From Candidatus Bipolaricaulota bacterium (GTDB taxonomy: Bacteria > Bipolaricaulota > Bipolaricaulia > UBA7950 > UBA9294), in NCBI GenBank assembly GCA_015485945.1, contig WFSM01000156.1, positions 1 through 10,609 of the forward strand: a stretch of 10,609 bases of DNA. Reading direction: 5' to 3'. Positions within the stretch are counted from its first letter, which is position 1; each line of letters starts with the position of its first letter. Made by a program: the position numbers and the translations under genes. Under the pieces are notes generated by a model. That model was not told where the DNA came from. It saw only the letters and a list, made by a program, of their open reading frames with translations, and did not search any database. Below are positions 1 to 7,834 of this stretch, in pieces.

Positions 1-119
1 GACTGCTTGAACTATTCCGGTAAACATCGACAATTGCCAGTTTAGCGAAACGGGTTTGCGTTATCAATGAAGTTGCAAACATGCATCCTGTTGGATACCC
101 TCTTCATCTGGAGGTTGTC
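1..119 (+). other. yidC upstream region, possibly holding the end of an upstream gene
   Basis: No complete gene is visible. One frame reads LLELFR and stops at 21-23; in many genomes rnpA lies upstream of yidC, so this could be the last residues of RnpA, but six residues prove nothing. Between it and yidC is an inverted repeat, GTTTGC at 54-59 and GCAAAC at 75-80, with a 15-nt spacer, able to form a weak leader hairpin. I see no convincing promoter, which fits yidC being transcribed from further upstream. An in-frame ATG at 81 would extend YidC by 13 residues, but it is less well supported than the GTG at 120. Confidence 0.3.
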
Positions 120-1706
120 GTGCGCAAATTCATTCTGGGTACACTGCTCGGGCTCATATTCATCACCGTCGTCGGAGTGATCGCGTTCGGAAAGGCACAG
201 CCGATCACGTACCACATGTACGCGGAAGGGGCGAATGGCGCGTATAAGGTAATCGAGGTCGAGACTGGGCTTGTCGACTACGTGTTTTCCGAGAATCACG
301 GGACGATGAAGAGTGCCTACCTCTATTTTGCCCCCTACGGTTCGCGGGTGGAGGAACTTGTCCCCGGAACGACCACTACCGCCAAAGACGGGAAATACTT
401 ACGGAAATACATGGCAGGCACTGTGTTCCCATTCACAGTAACCACCAATCCGAAGAACGTTCAATCCGGAGGGTACACGCTCGCCCCGCCGCGGGTGCCC
501 GGGCCGCACGAGTTTGAACTCATGTTCACCGGCACAGTCGCCGGGATGAAGATCACAAAGCAGTTTATCCTCCACAACGATCCCTATTACAACCTTAATT
601 TTACACTGCGGGTCGACAATCCATCCAGCAAGCCCGTTCCCCTGTTCTTGATCCTCGGTAGTTATATTCCGACTTCCAAGGGACCGAGTCTGGTTTATGA
701 GTTCGACGGCAGTGCCAGCCCCGCTCCACTGGCGCCGGGGTCGTACACGTCGTTCGACGGAATCGGACTGATGAATAAAGCAGTCGTATTCTTTCTCAAG
801 ACAACCGGTGTATCCGGCGTCACTCCGTTTATCACCGCCCCCGATACCGGGCATGAAGTATTCGGAATCAAGATCACCGCTCCCGTAGGCAAGAGCTCAT
901 ACTCGTTCCCGATGTACACCGGGCGGCGGCGATATCTCTTGATGAACGCGGTTGGTCTGGGAAGCTTAGACAATCCGGGCACCGGCGCGCGGATGATCAT
1001 CCCAGTCGTGCAATTTTTGGATTGGTTGTACCAGTACACCGGCAACTACGGGTGGGCGATCATCCTGTTTACCCTTATCACCAGGCTGGTCCTGTTCCCG
1101 CTGATGCGGAAGCAGTACCACTCGATGGCCAAGATGCAGAAGATCCAACCCAAACTTGCCATCATCCAGAAACGGTTCAAGGACGACCGCCAGCTTCTGC
1201 AGCAGAAGATGATGGAACTGTACAAGAAAGAAGGAGTGAACCCGATGGGTGGGTGCCTGCCGATGGTCATCCAACTCCCGATATTGATCTTGCTGTGGAA
1301 GGCGATTCTATACGCAAGTGAAGCGATTCACTTCTCACCGGGGTTTATGTGGATTCCTGACCTCAGTTTACGTGACCCGTACTTCATTCTGATCATCGTT
1401 ACCACCGGGATAATGATACTCCAGCAGCGCCTGATGATGCCGATGACATCCGGTCAGACGACCGGATCACAAAAGTATATGGGGTATTTGTTCCCGATTA
1501 TCATGGCGTTCTTCTTCTGGAACTTCCCGGCCGGGTTGTGGCTGTACTATCTCCTTACTACACTGTCCCAAGTCGGCCAGCAGGCGTTCGTCAATTGGGA
1601 ACTGGCACGGGCGGAGGCGGCAAATCCTCCTGCCACAGCACCGGAGCTATCAGGGGAGGAACAGGGCGATGGAATCACAGATGGAGACGATAACCGGGGC
1701 GATTAG
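120..1706 (+). CDS. yidC: membrane protein insertase YidC/Oxa1 family
   Basis: YidC inserts and folds inner-membrane proteins, alone or with SecYEG. With the GTG start at 120 the protein has 528 residues, close to Gram-negative YidC lengths. It opens with a short basic stretch and one hydrophobic segment (about residues 4-24), then a beta-rich periplasmic P1 domain (about 30-285), then the conserved Oxa1 core. In the core, AIILFTLITRLVLFPL (about 313-328) holds the conserved Arg (about 322) of the hydrophilic groove. It is followed by the cytoplasmic helical hairpin (about 330-370), KKEGVNPMGGCLPM, and further membrane helices up to about 490. The tail is acidic rather than the usual basic tail. 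The GTG start is chosen because GGAGG at 110-114 lies 5 nt before it; the upstream ATG at 81 adds residues that do not resemble YidC. The end overlaps jag by 38 nt. The P1 domain implies a diderm envelope (inference). Confidence 0.95.
   Translation: MRKFILGTLLGLIFITVVGVIAFGKAQPITYHMYAEGANGAYKVIEVETGLVDYVFSENHGTMKSAYLYFAPYGSRVEELVPGTTTTAKDGKYLRKYMAGTVFPFTVTTNPKNVQSGGYTLAPPRVPGPHEFELMFTGTVAGMKITKQFILHNDPYYNLNFTLRVDNPSSKPVPLFLILGSYIPTSKGPSLVYEFDGSASPAPLAPGSYTSFDGIGLMNKAVVFFLKTTGVSGVTPFITAPDTGHEVFGIKITAPVGKSSYSFPMYTGRRRYLLMNAVGLGSLDNPGTGARMIIPVVQFLDWLYQYTGNYGWAIILFTLITRLVLFPLMRKQYHSMAKMQKIQPKLAIIQKRFKDDRQLLQQKMMELYKKEGVNPMGGCLPMVIQLPILILLWKAILYASEAIHFSPGFMWIPDLSLRDPYFILIIVTTGIMILQQRLMMPMTSGQTTGSQKYMGYLFPIIMAFFFWNFPAGLWLYYLLTTLSQVGQQAFVNWELARAEAANPPATAPELSGEEQGDGITDGDDNRGD
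1653..1659 (+). promoter_or_regulatory. jag ribosome binding site inside yidC
   Basis: GGGGAGG lies 9 nt before the ATG at 1669, within the last codons of yidC. It supports 1669 rather than the second in-frame ATG at 1681 as the start of jag, and shows that the two genes overlap. Confidence 0.75.
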
Positions 1707-2133
1707 GGCTTACTTGTCCGAACTTCTTGCCATCATGGAGGAAGAAGCGACGTTTGAGATCGAAGGGGATACGTGCGACGACCTCTACGTTAATCTTACC
1801 GGCAGCCTGTTTTCTCTTCCCGAAGAGCGTCCCGTGCTCACCGCGCTCCAACACCTGCTGCGTATCTATCTCCGCCGTGCGACTGGTAAGGATTGTGAGA
1901 TTATCCTTGATGTGAATGGAGCGGTGAAACGCCGCCGTGCCGAGCTGATCCGGTTTGCCCTCACGGCAGCGGAATCAGTGCGCCGCGAACACAAACGGAT
2001 TCGGCTTAATCCAATGCCCCGCAGCGACCGGCGGACGATTCACATCACCCTCGCCAACTTTCCCGGAGTGCGGACGTACAGCGTGGGGAAGGGAGAACAA
2101 CGGCGGGTGGTGATCGAACCGGAAGAGGTATGA
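1669..2133 (+). CDS. jag: Jag/KhpB family RNA-binding protein (KH-like and R3H domains)
   Basis: This is a 154-residue homologue of SpoIIIJ-associated protein Jag (KhpB), a cytoplasmic RNA-binding protein normally encoded next to yidC. Residues about 25-90 match the KH region of Jag, including TALQHLLRIYLRR and EIILDVNGAVKRRR. Residues about 93-154 form the R3H domain, with NPMPRSDRRTIHITL supplying the Arg-x3-His signature (R121, H125) and a VRTYSVGKGEQRRVVIEP ending. Two features are odd. The N-terminal Jag_N domain found in many homologues is absent. The KH loop, usually IGKRG-like, reads FSLPEERP, so the GxxG nucleic-acid-gripping motif is missing. RNA binding may therefore rest mainly on R3H (inference). 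The gene overlaps yidC by 38 nt and its TGA overlaps the ATG of mnmE, suggesting one translationally coupled operon. Confidence 0.88.
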   Translation: MESQMETITGAIRAYLSELLAIMEEEATFEIEGDTCDDLYVNLTGSLFSLPEERPVLTALQHLLRIYLRRATGKDCEIILDVNGAVKRRRAELIRFALTAAESVRREHKRIRLNPMPRSDRRTIHITLANFPGVRTYSVGKGEQRRVVIEPEEV

Positions 2134-3497
2134 ACGCGCCTGACACGATCGCTGCGATTTCCACTCCGCTCGGCGACGGCGGGATTGGGATTGTTCGCAT
2201 GAGCGGCCCGCGTGCGGTCGAGATCGCCGAACGGGTCTTTCGACCAAACTCCCGCATTAGGCTCTCTCAGGTTCCCACCCACACCCTGCACTACGGGTTC
2301 ATCGTCGATGGCACCCGCAAAATCGACGAAGTGTTGGTAGCGGTCATGCGCGCCCCGCGCACGTACACGCGTGAGGACATCGTTGAGGTCAACTGTCATG
2401 GCGGCATCGCGGCGGTTCGTGCTATTCTCGATCTCCTTCTGCACGCCGGCGCCCGGCTGGCCGAGCGAGGAGAGTTCACCAAACGCGCGTTTCTCAACGG
2501 ACGTATCTCGCTGGACCAAGCTCAAGCCGTGCTCGACGCCGTTCGTGCCCAGACACGCCTCGGGCTGGAAGCAGCGATCGACCGCATTAGCGGCCGATTC
2601 TCCCGTGAGATCGCGGTGTTACGTGACGAGATCGCAGGGGTACTCGCGGAGATCGAGGTAGGGATCGACTACCCGGATGTGGACACCGAATTGGGATCGC
2701 TCCTGCCGGCAGTGCAGCGGCTGTACGCTGCCGCTCAGGACCTCGTCCGCCGTGCGGCCCGCGGTCGCGTGGTACGGGAAGGGCTGACCGTGGCGATCAT
2801 TGGCCGGCCGAATGTGGGCAAGTCCACACTGTTGAACGCGCTCCTCGCCGAGGAACGGGCAATCGTCACCCCGATTCCGGGGACAACGCGGGACACAGTG
2901 GAAGAAGTGGTGGAGATTTCCGGCATCCCGGTGCGGCTTATCGACACCGCTGGACTGCGGACCCCGACGGATACAGTCGAGGAGGAAGGAGTAAAACGGG
3001 CGCGGCGCGCGGTGGACCGTGCCGATTTGCTCATTCTCGTCATTGACGGCAGCGTGTCTCTGACCTCGGAGGATCGCGATCTCCTCACCACCGCATGGGG
3101 AAAGCCGACGATTCTTGCGGTGAACAAGACCGACCTTCCTGCCGTTGTCGACACCACTGCGATTAACCCCAAACCGTACGCTGGGGTGTACAAGATTGCC
3201 GCGAAGACGAACGCGGGCGTAGCGAAATTGGCCCAAGGAATGATGGATTCAGTCCTTGCCGGCGGCATTCCGGCCGCGGGGTCGTTCTTGCTCCTCGATA
3301 CGTGGGAGCGCGACCTGTTGTACCACACCCAGGCTTCCCTTGGGCGTGTAGTGGATGCAGTGGTAGCCGGGCTCACCCCGGATATGATCGCCGAGGAGCT
3401 GCGCACTGCGTACACCGAAGCGGGCAAACTTCAAGGAATCGATATCTCCGAGGACGTGCTCGACAAGATCTTCGCGCGGTTCTGTGTGGGAAAGTGA
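2130..3497 (+). CDS. mnmE: tRNA modification GTPase MnmE
   Basis: MnmE works with MnmG to place (carboxymethyl)aminomethyl groups on wobble U34 of certain tRNAs, using a methylene-tetrahydrofolate one-carbon unit and GTP hydrolysis. The 455 residues have the usual layout. The N-terminal folate-binding domain (1-120) has TYTREDIVEVNCHGG (78-92) and RGEFTKRAFLNGR (113-125). A helical domain is interrupted by the G domain: G1 GRPNVGKS (225-232), G2 TTRD (252-255), G3 DTAG (272-275) and G4 NKTD (332-335). The C-terminus FCVGK (451-455) carries the conserved Cys452 of the family's C-[ILV]-G-K ending. All key motifs are intact. The ATG overlaps the jag stop (ATGA at 2130-2133) with GGAAGAGG at 2121-2128 just before it. 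The partner mnmG is not in the window. Confidence 0.97.
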   Translation: MNAPDTIAAISTPLGDGGIGIVRMSGPRAVEIAERVFRPNSRIRLSQVPTHTLHYGFIVDGTRKIDEVLVAVMRAPRTYTREDIVEVNCHGGIAAVRAILDLLLHAGARLAERGEFTKRAFLNGRISLDQAQAVLDAVRAQTRLGLEAAIDRISGRFSREIAVLRDEIAGVLAEIEVGIDYPDVDTELGSLLPAVQRLYAAAQDLVRRAARGRVVREGLTVAIIGRPNVGKSTLLNALLAEERAIVTPIPGTTRDTVEEVVEISGIPVRLIDTAGLRTPTDTVEEEGVKRARRAVDRADLLILVIDGSVSLTSEDRDLLTTAWGKPTILAVNKTDLPAVVDTTAINPKPYAGVYKIAAKTNAGVAKLAQGMMDSVLAGGIPAAGSFLLLDTWERDLLYHTQASLGRVVDAVVAGLTPDMIAEELRTAYTEAGKLQGIDISEDVLDKIFARFCVGK

Positions 3498-3541
3498 CAT
3501 CTGTCCCGCTCGGAGCGGACGAGCGCGGAAGATCGGTCGTC

Positions 3542-3569
3542 AATTTGTCCTTTTCTGGCTAGACAAATT
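3542..3569. promoter_or_regulatory. perfect 8-bp inverted repeat upstream of the glycosyltransferase fusion gene
   Basis: AATTTGTC at 3542-3549 and GACAAATT at 3562-3569 are exact reverse complements separated by 12 nt, so the half-site centres are 20 bp apart, about two helical turns. This suits a dimeric repressor or activator. As RNA it would be a weak AT-rich hairpin with no following T run, so it is a poor terminator. A weak -10-like TACACT (3573-3578) follows directly, 10 nt before the ATG at 3589, with no good -35. Which protein would bind is unknown. Confidence 0.4.
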
Positions 3570-3588
3570 CACTACACTAGTGGCAATC

Positions 3589-5265
3589 ATGGTGAAGTGG
3601 AAGAATGCGGTGCTGTACCTCGTGCGGGTGGCGGCCGTCCCTGCGGTGCTGCTTTTGCTGGTGGGGCCGCGGCGTGAGCTGATCGGAATCACAGTTGGAA
3701 TCGGCCTGTTGATGCTTCCGGTTGCCCGTGGGCGGGTATGGGCAATCGTTCTCCCCGTCGGTGCTGCGATCGCAGCAGTGGTGGCTGGGTTTCGCATCCA
3801 ATTCATCACCAACCCGACGGGCGGGTACGTATACTTCACCCACACTGCGTTTGTGATCACATTTCTGTGGATAGCTGCCATGCTCGGCGTCCGCGCTGAG
3901 CTGGAACGGCGTCTGCCGCATCATCCGCTTCAGGTGATGATTGACGCGGTGCTGGTGCTAAACGCTGTTTTTCTCGTGGCCATTTCTCCGCAGGCGCGCG
4001 CTAACCATCTCGCAATTGCGCTTGTCATTGCCGGACTGGTCGTTCTGATTACGTATAAGTTTCTTCCCCGCCGTGGCGGATACGCGCCGGAACACGCGGT
4101 CATCGCGTTTATCTTTGCCGCATTCGGGATCAGTGGCGCAGTGAAGGGCGCGGTGTCCATCTCCCTGCTCGGGCCGCTGGCCGTACTCGGTGTGCCGTTT
4201 TTGATCACGGCGCGGGCATACTTTTCACCGGCGACGGAGGCGGTTCTTCCTCACTGGTTTCGGAAAAATCGCTATTCTCAGTACGAATTCGTCGGCGCGG
4301 TGTTTCTCGTGACGACCGCGTTGGTAAGCGCCGCGATCATCGCTGCGCATCATCCCATTGGGTATGCGTTCATTCCCGCTGCCGTCATCCCTGCGGGTTA
4401 CGGCTGGGATCGGCTGCGGCGACGGGTGGCGCGGTTCGTTGATATAGATACGGAGCGGGGTGGGTTATTCGGGATCAGGTTCGCGCCCATCACCCTGGAC
4501 CAAGCGATGGAGCGGGTACAGGGCATGATCGGAATCCCGGGGCCGGCACGGATCGTCGTCACCCCCAATCCCGGTGCGGTGCTTGTCAGCATGCGCGATC
4601 CAGCGCTGCGAGCGGCGTACATAAATGCTGACCTCGTTCTTGCGGACGGGATCGGAATTGTGTGGGCACTGCGTGGGTTGGGGCGTCCGGTGCCGGCGCG
4701 GGTGACTGGGGTTGACCTCACCGTCCGCCTCATGAGGTGGGCGGGAACACGTGGCACCCGTGTGTTTCTCCTCGGCGGGAGGCCGAGAGTGGCGCAGCGG
4801 GCGGCACAACGGTTGCGAGCCCGGTTCCCCGGAATCAATATCGTGGGGGCACACCACGGTTACTTCACTGCCGATGCAGATGTTATTTCTCAAATCGCAG
4901 CGGCACGGCCGGATATCGTACTTGTGGGAATGGGAGTCCCTCGTCAGGAGCGATTTATGCTCGCAGCACGAGCGGAGCTCTCCGGCGCGGTGTTGATCGG
5001 AGTTGGGGGAACGCTCGATCTGCTCGCCGGTCTGATTAAACGTGCACCGCAGGCATGGCAGCAGTGGGGGCTGGAATGGGTGTATCGCACCGTGCATGAG
5101 TCGCACCGCATAAAGCGGGTGTGGGATATTCCTCGGTTCATCGCGTTGGTATTGACGTTACGGGCGGTGTCCGCACTCGCCTCCGCCACGCCTATTCGTC
5201 CACCAGATCGACCCCTTCCACTTGCACCGTTCCCCGCCAATCGTCGAATCCGGGACGAAAGATAA
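3589..5265 (+). CDS. fusion of a degenerate WecA/TagO-like membrane domain and a WecG/TagA/CpsF (GT26) glycosyltransferase
   Basis: The 558-residue product has two parts. Residues about 285-525 are a GT26 glycosyltransferase: RFAPITLDQAMERV, then TPNP (325-328), NADLVLADGIGIVWA with the expected catalytic Asp353, VTGVDL (372-377), VGMGVPRQE (446-454), GGTLDLLAG (473-481) and KRAPQAWQQWGLEWVYR (484-500). Such enzymes add a sugar (ManNAc or ManNAcA in studied members) to undecaprenyl-PP-GlcNAc at the cytoplasmic membrane face. Residues 1-275 are mostly hydrophobic (about 7-8 membrane segments). They resemble the polyprenyl-phosphate sugar-1-phosphate transferases, notably RIQFITNPTGGYVYF and TFLWI (69-95), KFLP (157-160), AVKGA (184-188) and LGVPFLIT (200-207). 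The catalytic positions are lost: the LLDD, NLIDGLDG, GDxGS, FDT and HLHH motifs read LPVARG, a DG-free stretch, PEHAV, LIT and PHWF. ATG 3589 is chosen because hydrophobic sequence starts there; it has no Shine-Dalgarno. The last 24 codons overlap recJ antisense. Confidence 0.85.
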   Translation: MVKWKNAVLYLVRVAAVPAVLLLLVGPRRELIGITVGIGLLMLPVARGRVWAIVLPVGAAIAAVVAGFRIQFITNPTGGYVYFTHTAFVITFLWIAAMLGVRAELERRLPHHPLQVMIDAVLVLNAVFLVAISPQARANHLAIALVIAGLVVLITYKFLPRRGGYAPEHAVIAFIFAAFGISGAVKGAVSISLLGPLAVLGVPFLITARAYFSPATEAVLPHWFRKNRYSQYEFVGAVFLVTTALVSAAIIAAHHPIGYAFIPAAVIPAGYGWDRLRRRVARFVDIDTERGGLFGIRFAPITLDQAMERVQGMIGIPGPARIVVTPNPGAVLVSMRDPALRAAYINADLVLADGIGIVWALRGLGRPVPARVTGVDLTVRLMRWAGTRGTRVFLLGGRPRVAQRAAQRLRARFPGINIVGAHHGYFTADADVISQIAAARPDIVLVGMGVPRQERFMLAARAELSGAVLIGVGGTLDLLAGLIKRAPQAWQQWGLEWVYRTVHESHRIKRVWDIPRFIALVLTLRAVSALASATPIRPPDRPLPLAPFPANRRIRDER

Positions 5266-6913
5266 GCCCGTTTCCGCTTGCCTGCTCAAACGCCTCGATG
5301 TGCCGTCCCATGCGAAATGCAATCAACGGCAGGCTGACGCCATTCTGGCTGACGGTGCCCTTCAGGTGTTGCTTCTGGGCGCCAACAAGAGACAGATTGG
5401 AGAACAGGCAATCGGGTAGGTGAAACAGTGGCGGTGGATTTCCCGGTCCGTACGGGGCGAGCGAGCGGATGTTTGCGTAGAACCGCGTGTCGATCTGCGC
5501 CGCATTGATCGAAGCGTCGAAGCGGCGCTTCTTCTTGTGGTCCGCTGGGCGACGTTGGACGGCACAGTCGATGAGGCGGTCACGGAGGAGCGGAAGAAGT
5601 TCATTTTTCACCGTAAAACCGGCGGCCATCTTGTGCCCGCCATAGTGCAAAAAGAGGTTGGCATTGTCCCGTAGACACGCGATTATGTCAAACCCGTCTA
5701 CGCTGCGGCACGATCCGCGGCTCACCTTGTCCCCGCGCGAGATGATCACCGTAGGCACGCGGTAGCGCTCGGCGAGGTTGGACGCAGCGAGCCCGATAAT
5801 CCCCTCGTTCCAGTACTTGCCGGATAGGATGATCATTCCGTCCCGCTGGGGATCGCTTCCCGATCGCACTAGCTCGTCAGCGGCCTGAGCGATTAGATCA
5901 CCCTGAGCCACTTCGCGGTCGCGGTTGTAGTCGAGCAGGACCTCGCTCAGGTATTCGGCGCGTTCCTGTACCTTGGTGGTGAGGAGGAGAAACGCGACTT
6001 TGGGGTCGCCGGCCCGGTTTGCCGCGTTGAGCTTCGGAGCGATGATGTATCCGATGTCTGATGCCGTGAGTCGTTTGGGGTTGATGGATAGCCGATTCAT
6101 CAGCACCCGCAGTCCCAGCGACGCCCCCTCGCCGCGGGCGATGACGGCGAATGCCTCCCGCACCAACGCGCGGTTTTCAACTTCACCACCGGCGGCGAGG
6201 GGAACAAGATCGGCGATCGTTCCCAATCCAACGAGATCAAGCAATTGGTACGGCACCGGTTTTCCCAACCGTTCGTACAGTGCGCTCAGAAATTTATACG
6301 CTACTCCCACCCCAGCGAGATGTTGGTTGGGATACGTTTCTCCGGGAAGCTGGGGATCAATAATGGCAACGGCGGGAGGCAGTTCGGCCGGAGGTACATG
6401 GTGGTCAGTGATGACCGTATCAACTCCGGCTTCGCGCAGCATAGCGACCTCGTCGACGTTGGAAATTCCGCAGTCGACGGTGATGACGAGGTTAAATCCC
6501 TCATCGATCGCGCGCAGTACGAACGCCCGCGATAGCCCGTGACCGTGGCGGCGGTCGCCCACTTCTACTTTGATTGTGCTTCGGGGAAACAGCGGGGCGA
6601 GACCGAGATAGAGGATCGCGGCACCGGTAAGTCCGTCGACGTCGAAATCGCCGTGGATGAACACCCGTTCGCCACGTGAGATCGCCACGATGACGCGCTC
6701 CATTGCGGCGTCCATTCCAGATAGGGATAACGGTGAATGAAACTGAGATGCACCCGGATCGAGCAGATTTCGCCATTCTGCACCGCCACGGTGCGCCAGT
6801 AAAGCGCCCAGTGCAGGTGCGCAACCGAGGGAAGCGACTATTTCACGGACGAGGTGTTCATCCGGGGCGGGATCGGGCTCCCACTCCCTTCCCTGAACGA
6901 GGAGGGAATTCAT
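5192..6913 (-). CDS. recJ: single-stranded-DNA-specific exonuclease RecJ
   Basis: RecJ degrades single-stranded DNA 5' to 3' in recombination, base-excision and mismatch repair. The 573-residue protein is typical in length and keeps the DHH-family metal motifs: HGDFDVDG (87-94), VDCG (146-149), TDHH (169-172), IDPQ (185-188) and GTIADLVPL (231-239). KLNAANRAGDP (294-304) matches the family's INAAGR-GD motif. The DHHA1 region includes WNEGIIGLAASNLAERY (368-384) and the GGHKMAAGF motif (425-433). A C-terminal OB-like domain starts around APYGPGNPPPLF (486-497). The ATG overlaps the secF TGA (ATGA at 6910-6913), so the two are probably translationally coupled; secF-recJ proximity is also known from Bacillus subtilis (secDF near recJ). 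The 3' end converges on and overlaps the glycosyltransferase fusion by 74 bp. Confidence 0.96.
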   Translation of the reverse strand: MNSLLVQGREWEPDPAPDEHLVREIVASLGCAPALGALLAHRGGAEWRNLLDPGASQFHSPLSLSGMDAAMERVIVAISRGERVFIHGDFDVDGLTGAAILYLGLAPLFPRSTIKVEVGDRRHGHGLSRAFVLRAIDEGFNLVITVDCGISNVDEVAMLREAGVDTVITDHHVPPAELPPAVAIIDPQLPGETYPNQHLAGVGVAYKFLSALYERLGKPVPYQLLDLVGLGTIADLVPLAAGGEVENRALVREAFAVIARGEGASLGLRVLMNRLSINPKRLTASDIGYIIAPKLNAANRAGDPKVAFLLLTTKVQERAEYLSEVLLDYNRDREVAQGDLIAQAADELVRSGSDPQRDGMIILSGKYWNEGIIGLAASNLAERYRVPTVIISRGDKVSRGSCRSVDGFDIIACLRDNANLFLHYGGHKMAAGFTVKNELLPLLRDRLIDCAVQRRPADHKKKRRFDASINAAQIDTRFYANIRSLAPYGPGNPPPLFHLPDCLFSNLSLVGAQKQHLKGTVSQNGVSLPLIAFRMGRHIEAFEQASGNGLIFRPGFDDWRGTVQVEGVDLVDE

Positions 6914-7812
6914 TTAGCCCGCTTCGCTCCCACCTTTAGGGTCCAAGCGTATACAATCGGGTTGGCGATATACATCGACGAGTACGTTCCCACGATTATC
7001 CCGATCATCAATGCCAACGAGAATCCGCGCAGCACTGCCCCTCCGAATATGAACATGATGACGACCGGAAGGAACGTGGTGAATGAGGTGTTCATCGTGC
7101 GGGAGAGCGATTGGTTAACGCTGCGGTTGATGAGCTCGAAAATCGATGCTTTACGGTCGATTCTTAGATTCTCCCTGATTCGATCAAAAATAACGATAGT
7201 GTCGTTCAACGAGTAACCGATGATCGTGAGGAACGCTGCTACCGTGTCCAGGTTCACTGAAATGTGGAACAGTGCGAACACACCAGCGGCGATCGATACG
7301 TCGTGGATCAGTGCCACCACTGCCCCGACCGCGTAACGGAGGCGGAATCGCCACGACACGTATAACAGAATCACGACAAATGACAGCAGGACCGCTTGCC
7401 AGCCCTTCGATGCCAATTCCCGACTTACTTGATGCCCGATCGAGCGCCGGCTCATACCACCGGATGCAACCGGGAGGTTTTTCTTCAGCGCTGCCGCGAC
7501 TTTGCTGATCGTGTCCTGGTTTGCTTGCACGTCAAGCTGAGTTGTGATTACCTTGGTGTTCTGCCCAACGATGTCTTGGATAACACTCTTCGAGAGATCG
7601 ACCGGAGACTTTACATTGCTGAGGACCTTGCGGACCTCCGCTGTTGACACCGGCTTAGTAAACTTGACGGTGAATTCCGTCCCGCCGGTAAAATCGATCC
7701 CTGGGTTTAATCCACGCACTGCAGGGATGAGTAAAATCCAACTTACAACCACGAAAGTTATCGAGAGAGGAACAAAGAACTTCGCCTTGCCCAGGAAATC
7801 GAAGTGATGCAT
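6910..7812 (-). CDS. secF: protein translocase subunit SecF
   Basis: SecF pairs with SecD in the inner membrane to use the proton-motive force for the late steps of Sec protein export. The 300-residue protein has one N-terminal membrane helix (about 12-30), the family motif GIDFTGGTEF (38-47), a periplasmic domain (about 48-135) and five more membrane segments. Conserved motifs are HDV (170-172), IGYSLNDTIVIFDRIREN (198-215), SLSRTMNTS (235-243), FGGAVLRGF (256-264) and a GTYSSMYIA signature (275-283). SecD normally precedes or is fused to SecF, but here rpsT lies upstream, 22 nt away; secD must be elsewhere or missing. GGAGG lies 7 nt before the ATG. The stop overlaps the recJ start. Confidence 0.96.
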   Translation of the reverse strand: MHHFDFLGKAKFFVPLSITFVVVSWILLIPAVRGLNPGIDFTGGTEFTVKFTKPVSTAEVRKVLSNVKSPVDLSKSVIQDIVGQNTKVITTQLDVQANQDTISKVAAALKKNLPVASGGMSRRSIGHQVSRELASKGWQAVLLSFVVILLYVSWRFRLRYAVGAVVALIHDVSIAAGVFALFHISVNLDTVAAFLTIIGYSLNDTIVIFDRIRENLRIDRKASIFELINRSVNQSLSRTMNTSFTTFLPVVIMFIFGGAVLRGFSLALMIGIIVGTYSSMYIANPIVYAWTLKVGAKRAK

Positions 7813-7814
7813 GT

Positions 7815-7834
7815 GCTAGCCTCCTACCCCTAGC
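7815..7834 (-). promoter_or_regulatory. small hairpin presenting the secF ribosome binding site in its loop
   Basis: In the rpsT-secF gap the minus strand reads GCTAG, ten bases, CTAGC. The 5-bp stem would place the GGAGG of secF (plus-strand CCTCC at 7820-7824) in the 10-nt loop. It could tune secF translation relative to rpsT, but a stem this short may be chance. Confidence 0.3.

Noticed and set aside
81..119. ATG at 81 as the start of YidC
   Set aside because: The added 13 residues do not look like YidC, and GGAGG at 110-114 fits the GTG at 120.
3503..3520. Hairpin CCGCT-CGG-AGCGG after mnmE as a terminator
   Set aside because: The stem is short with a bulge and there is no T run after it.
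3484..3588. Upstream extension of the glycosyltransferase fusion to 3484
   Set aside because: It overlaps the end of mnmE, has no ribosome site, and gives a charged stretch unlike the following membrane domain.
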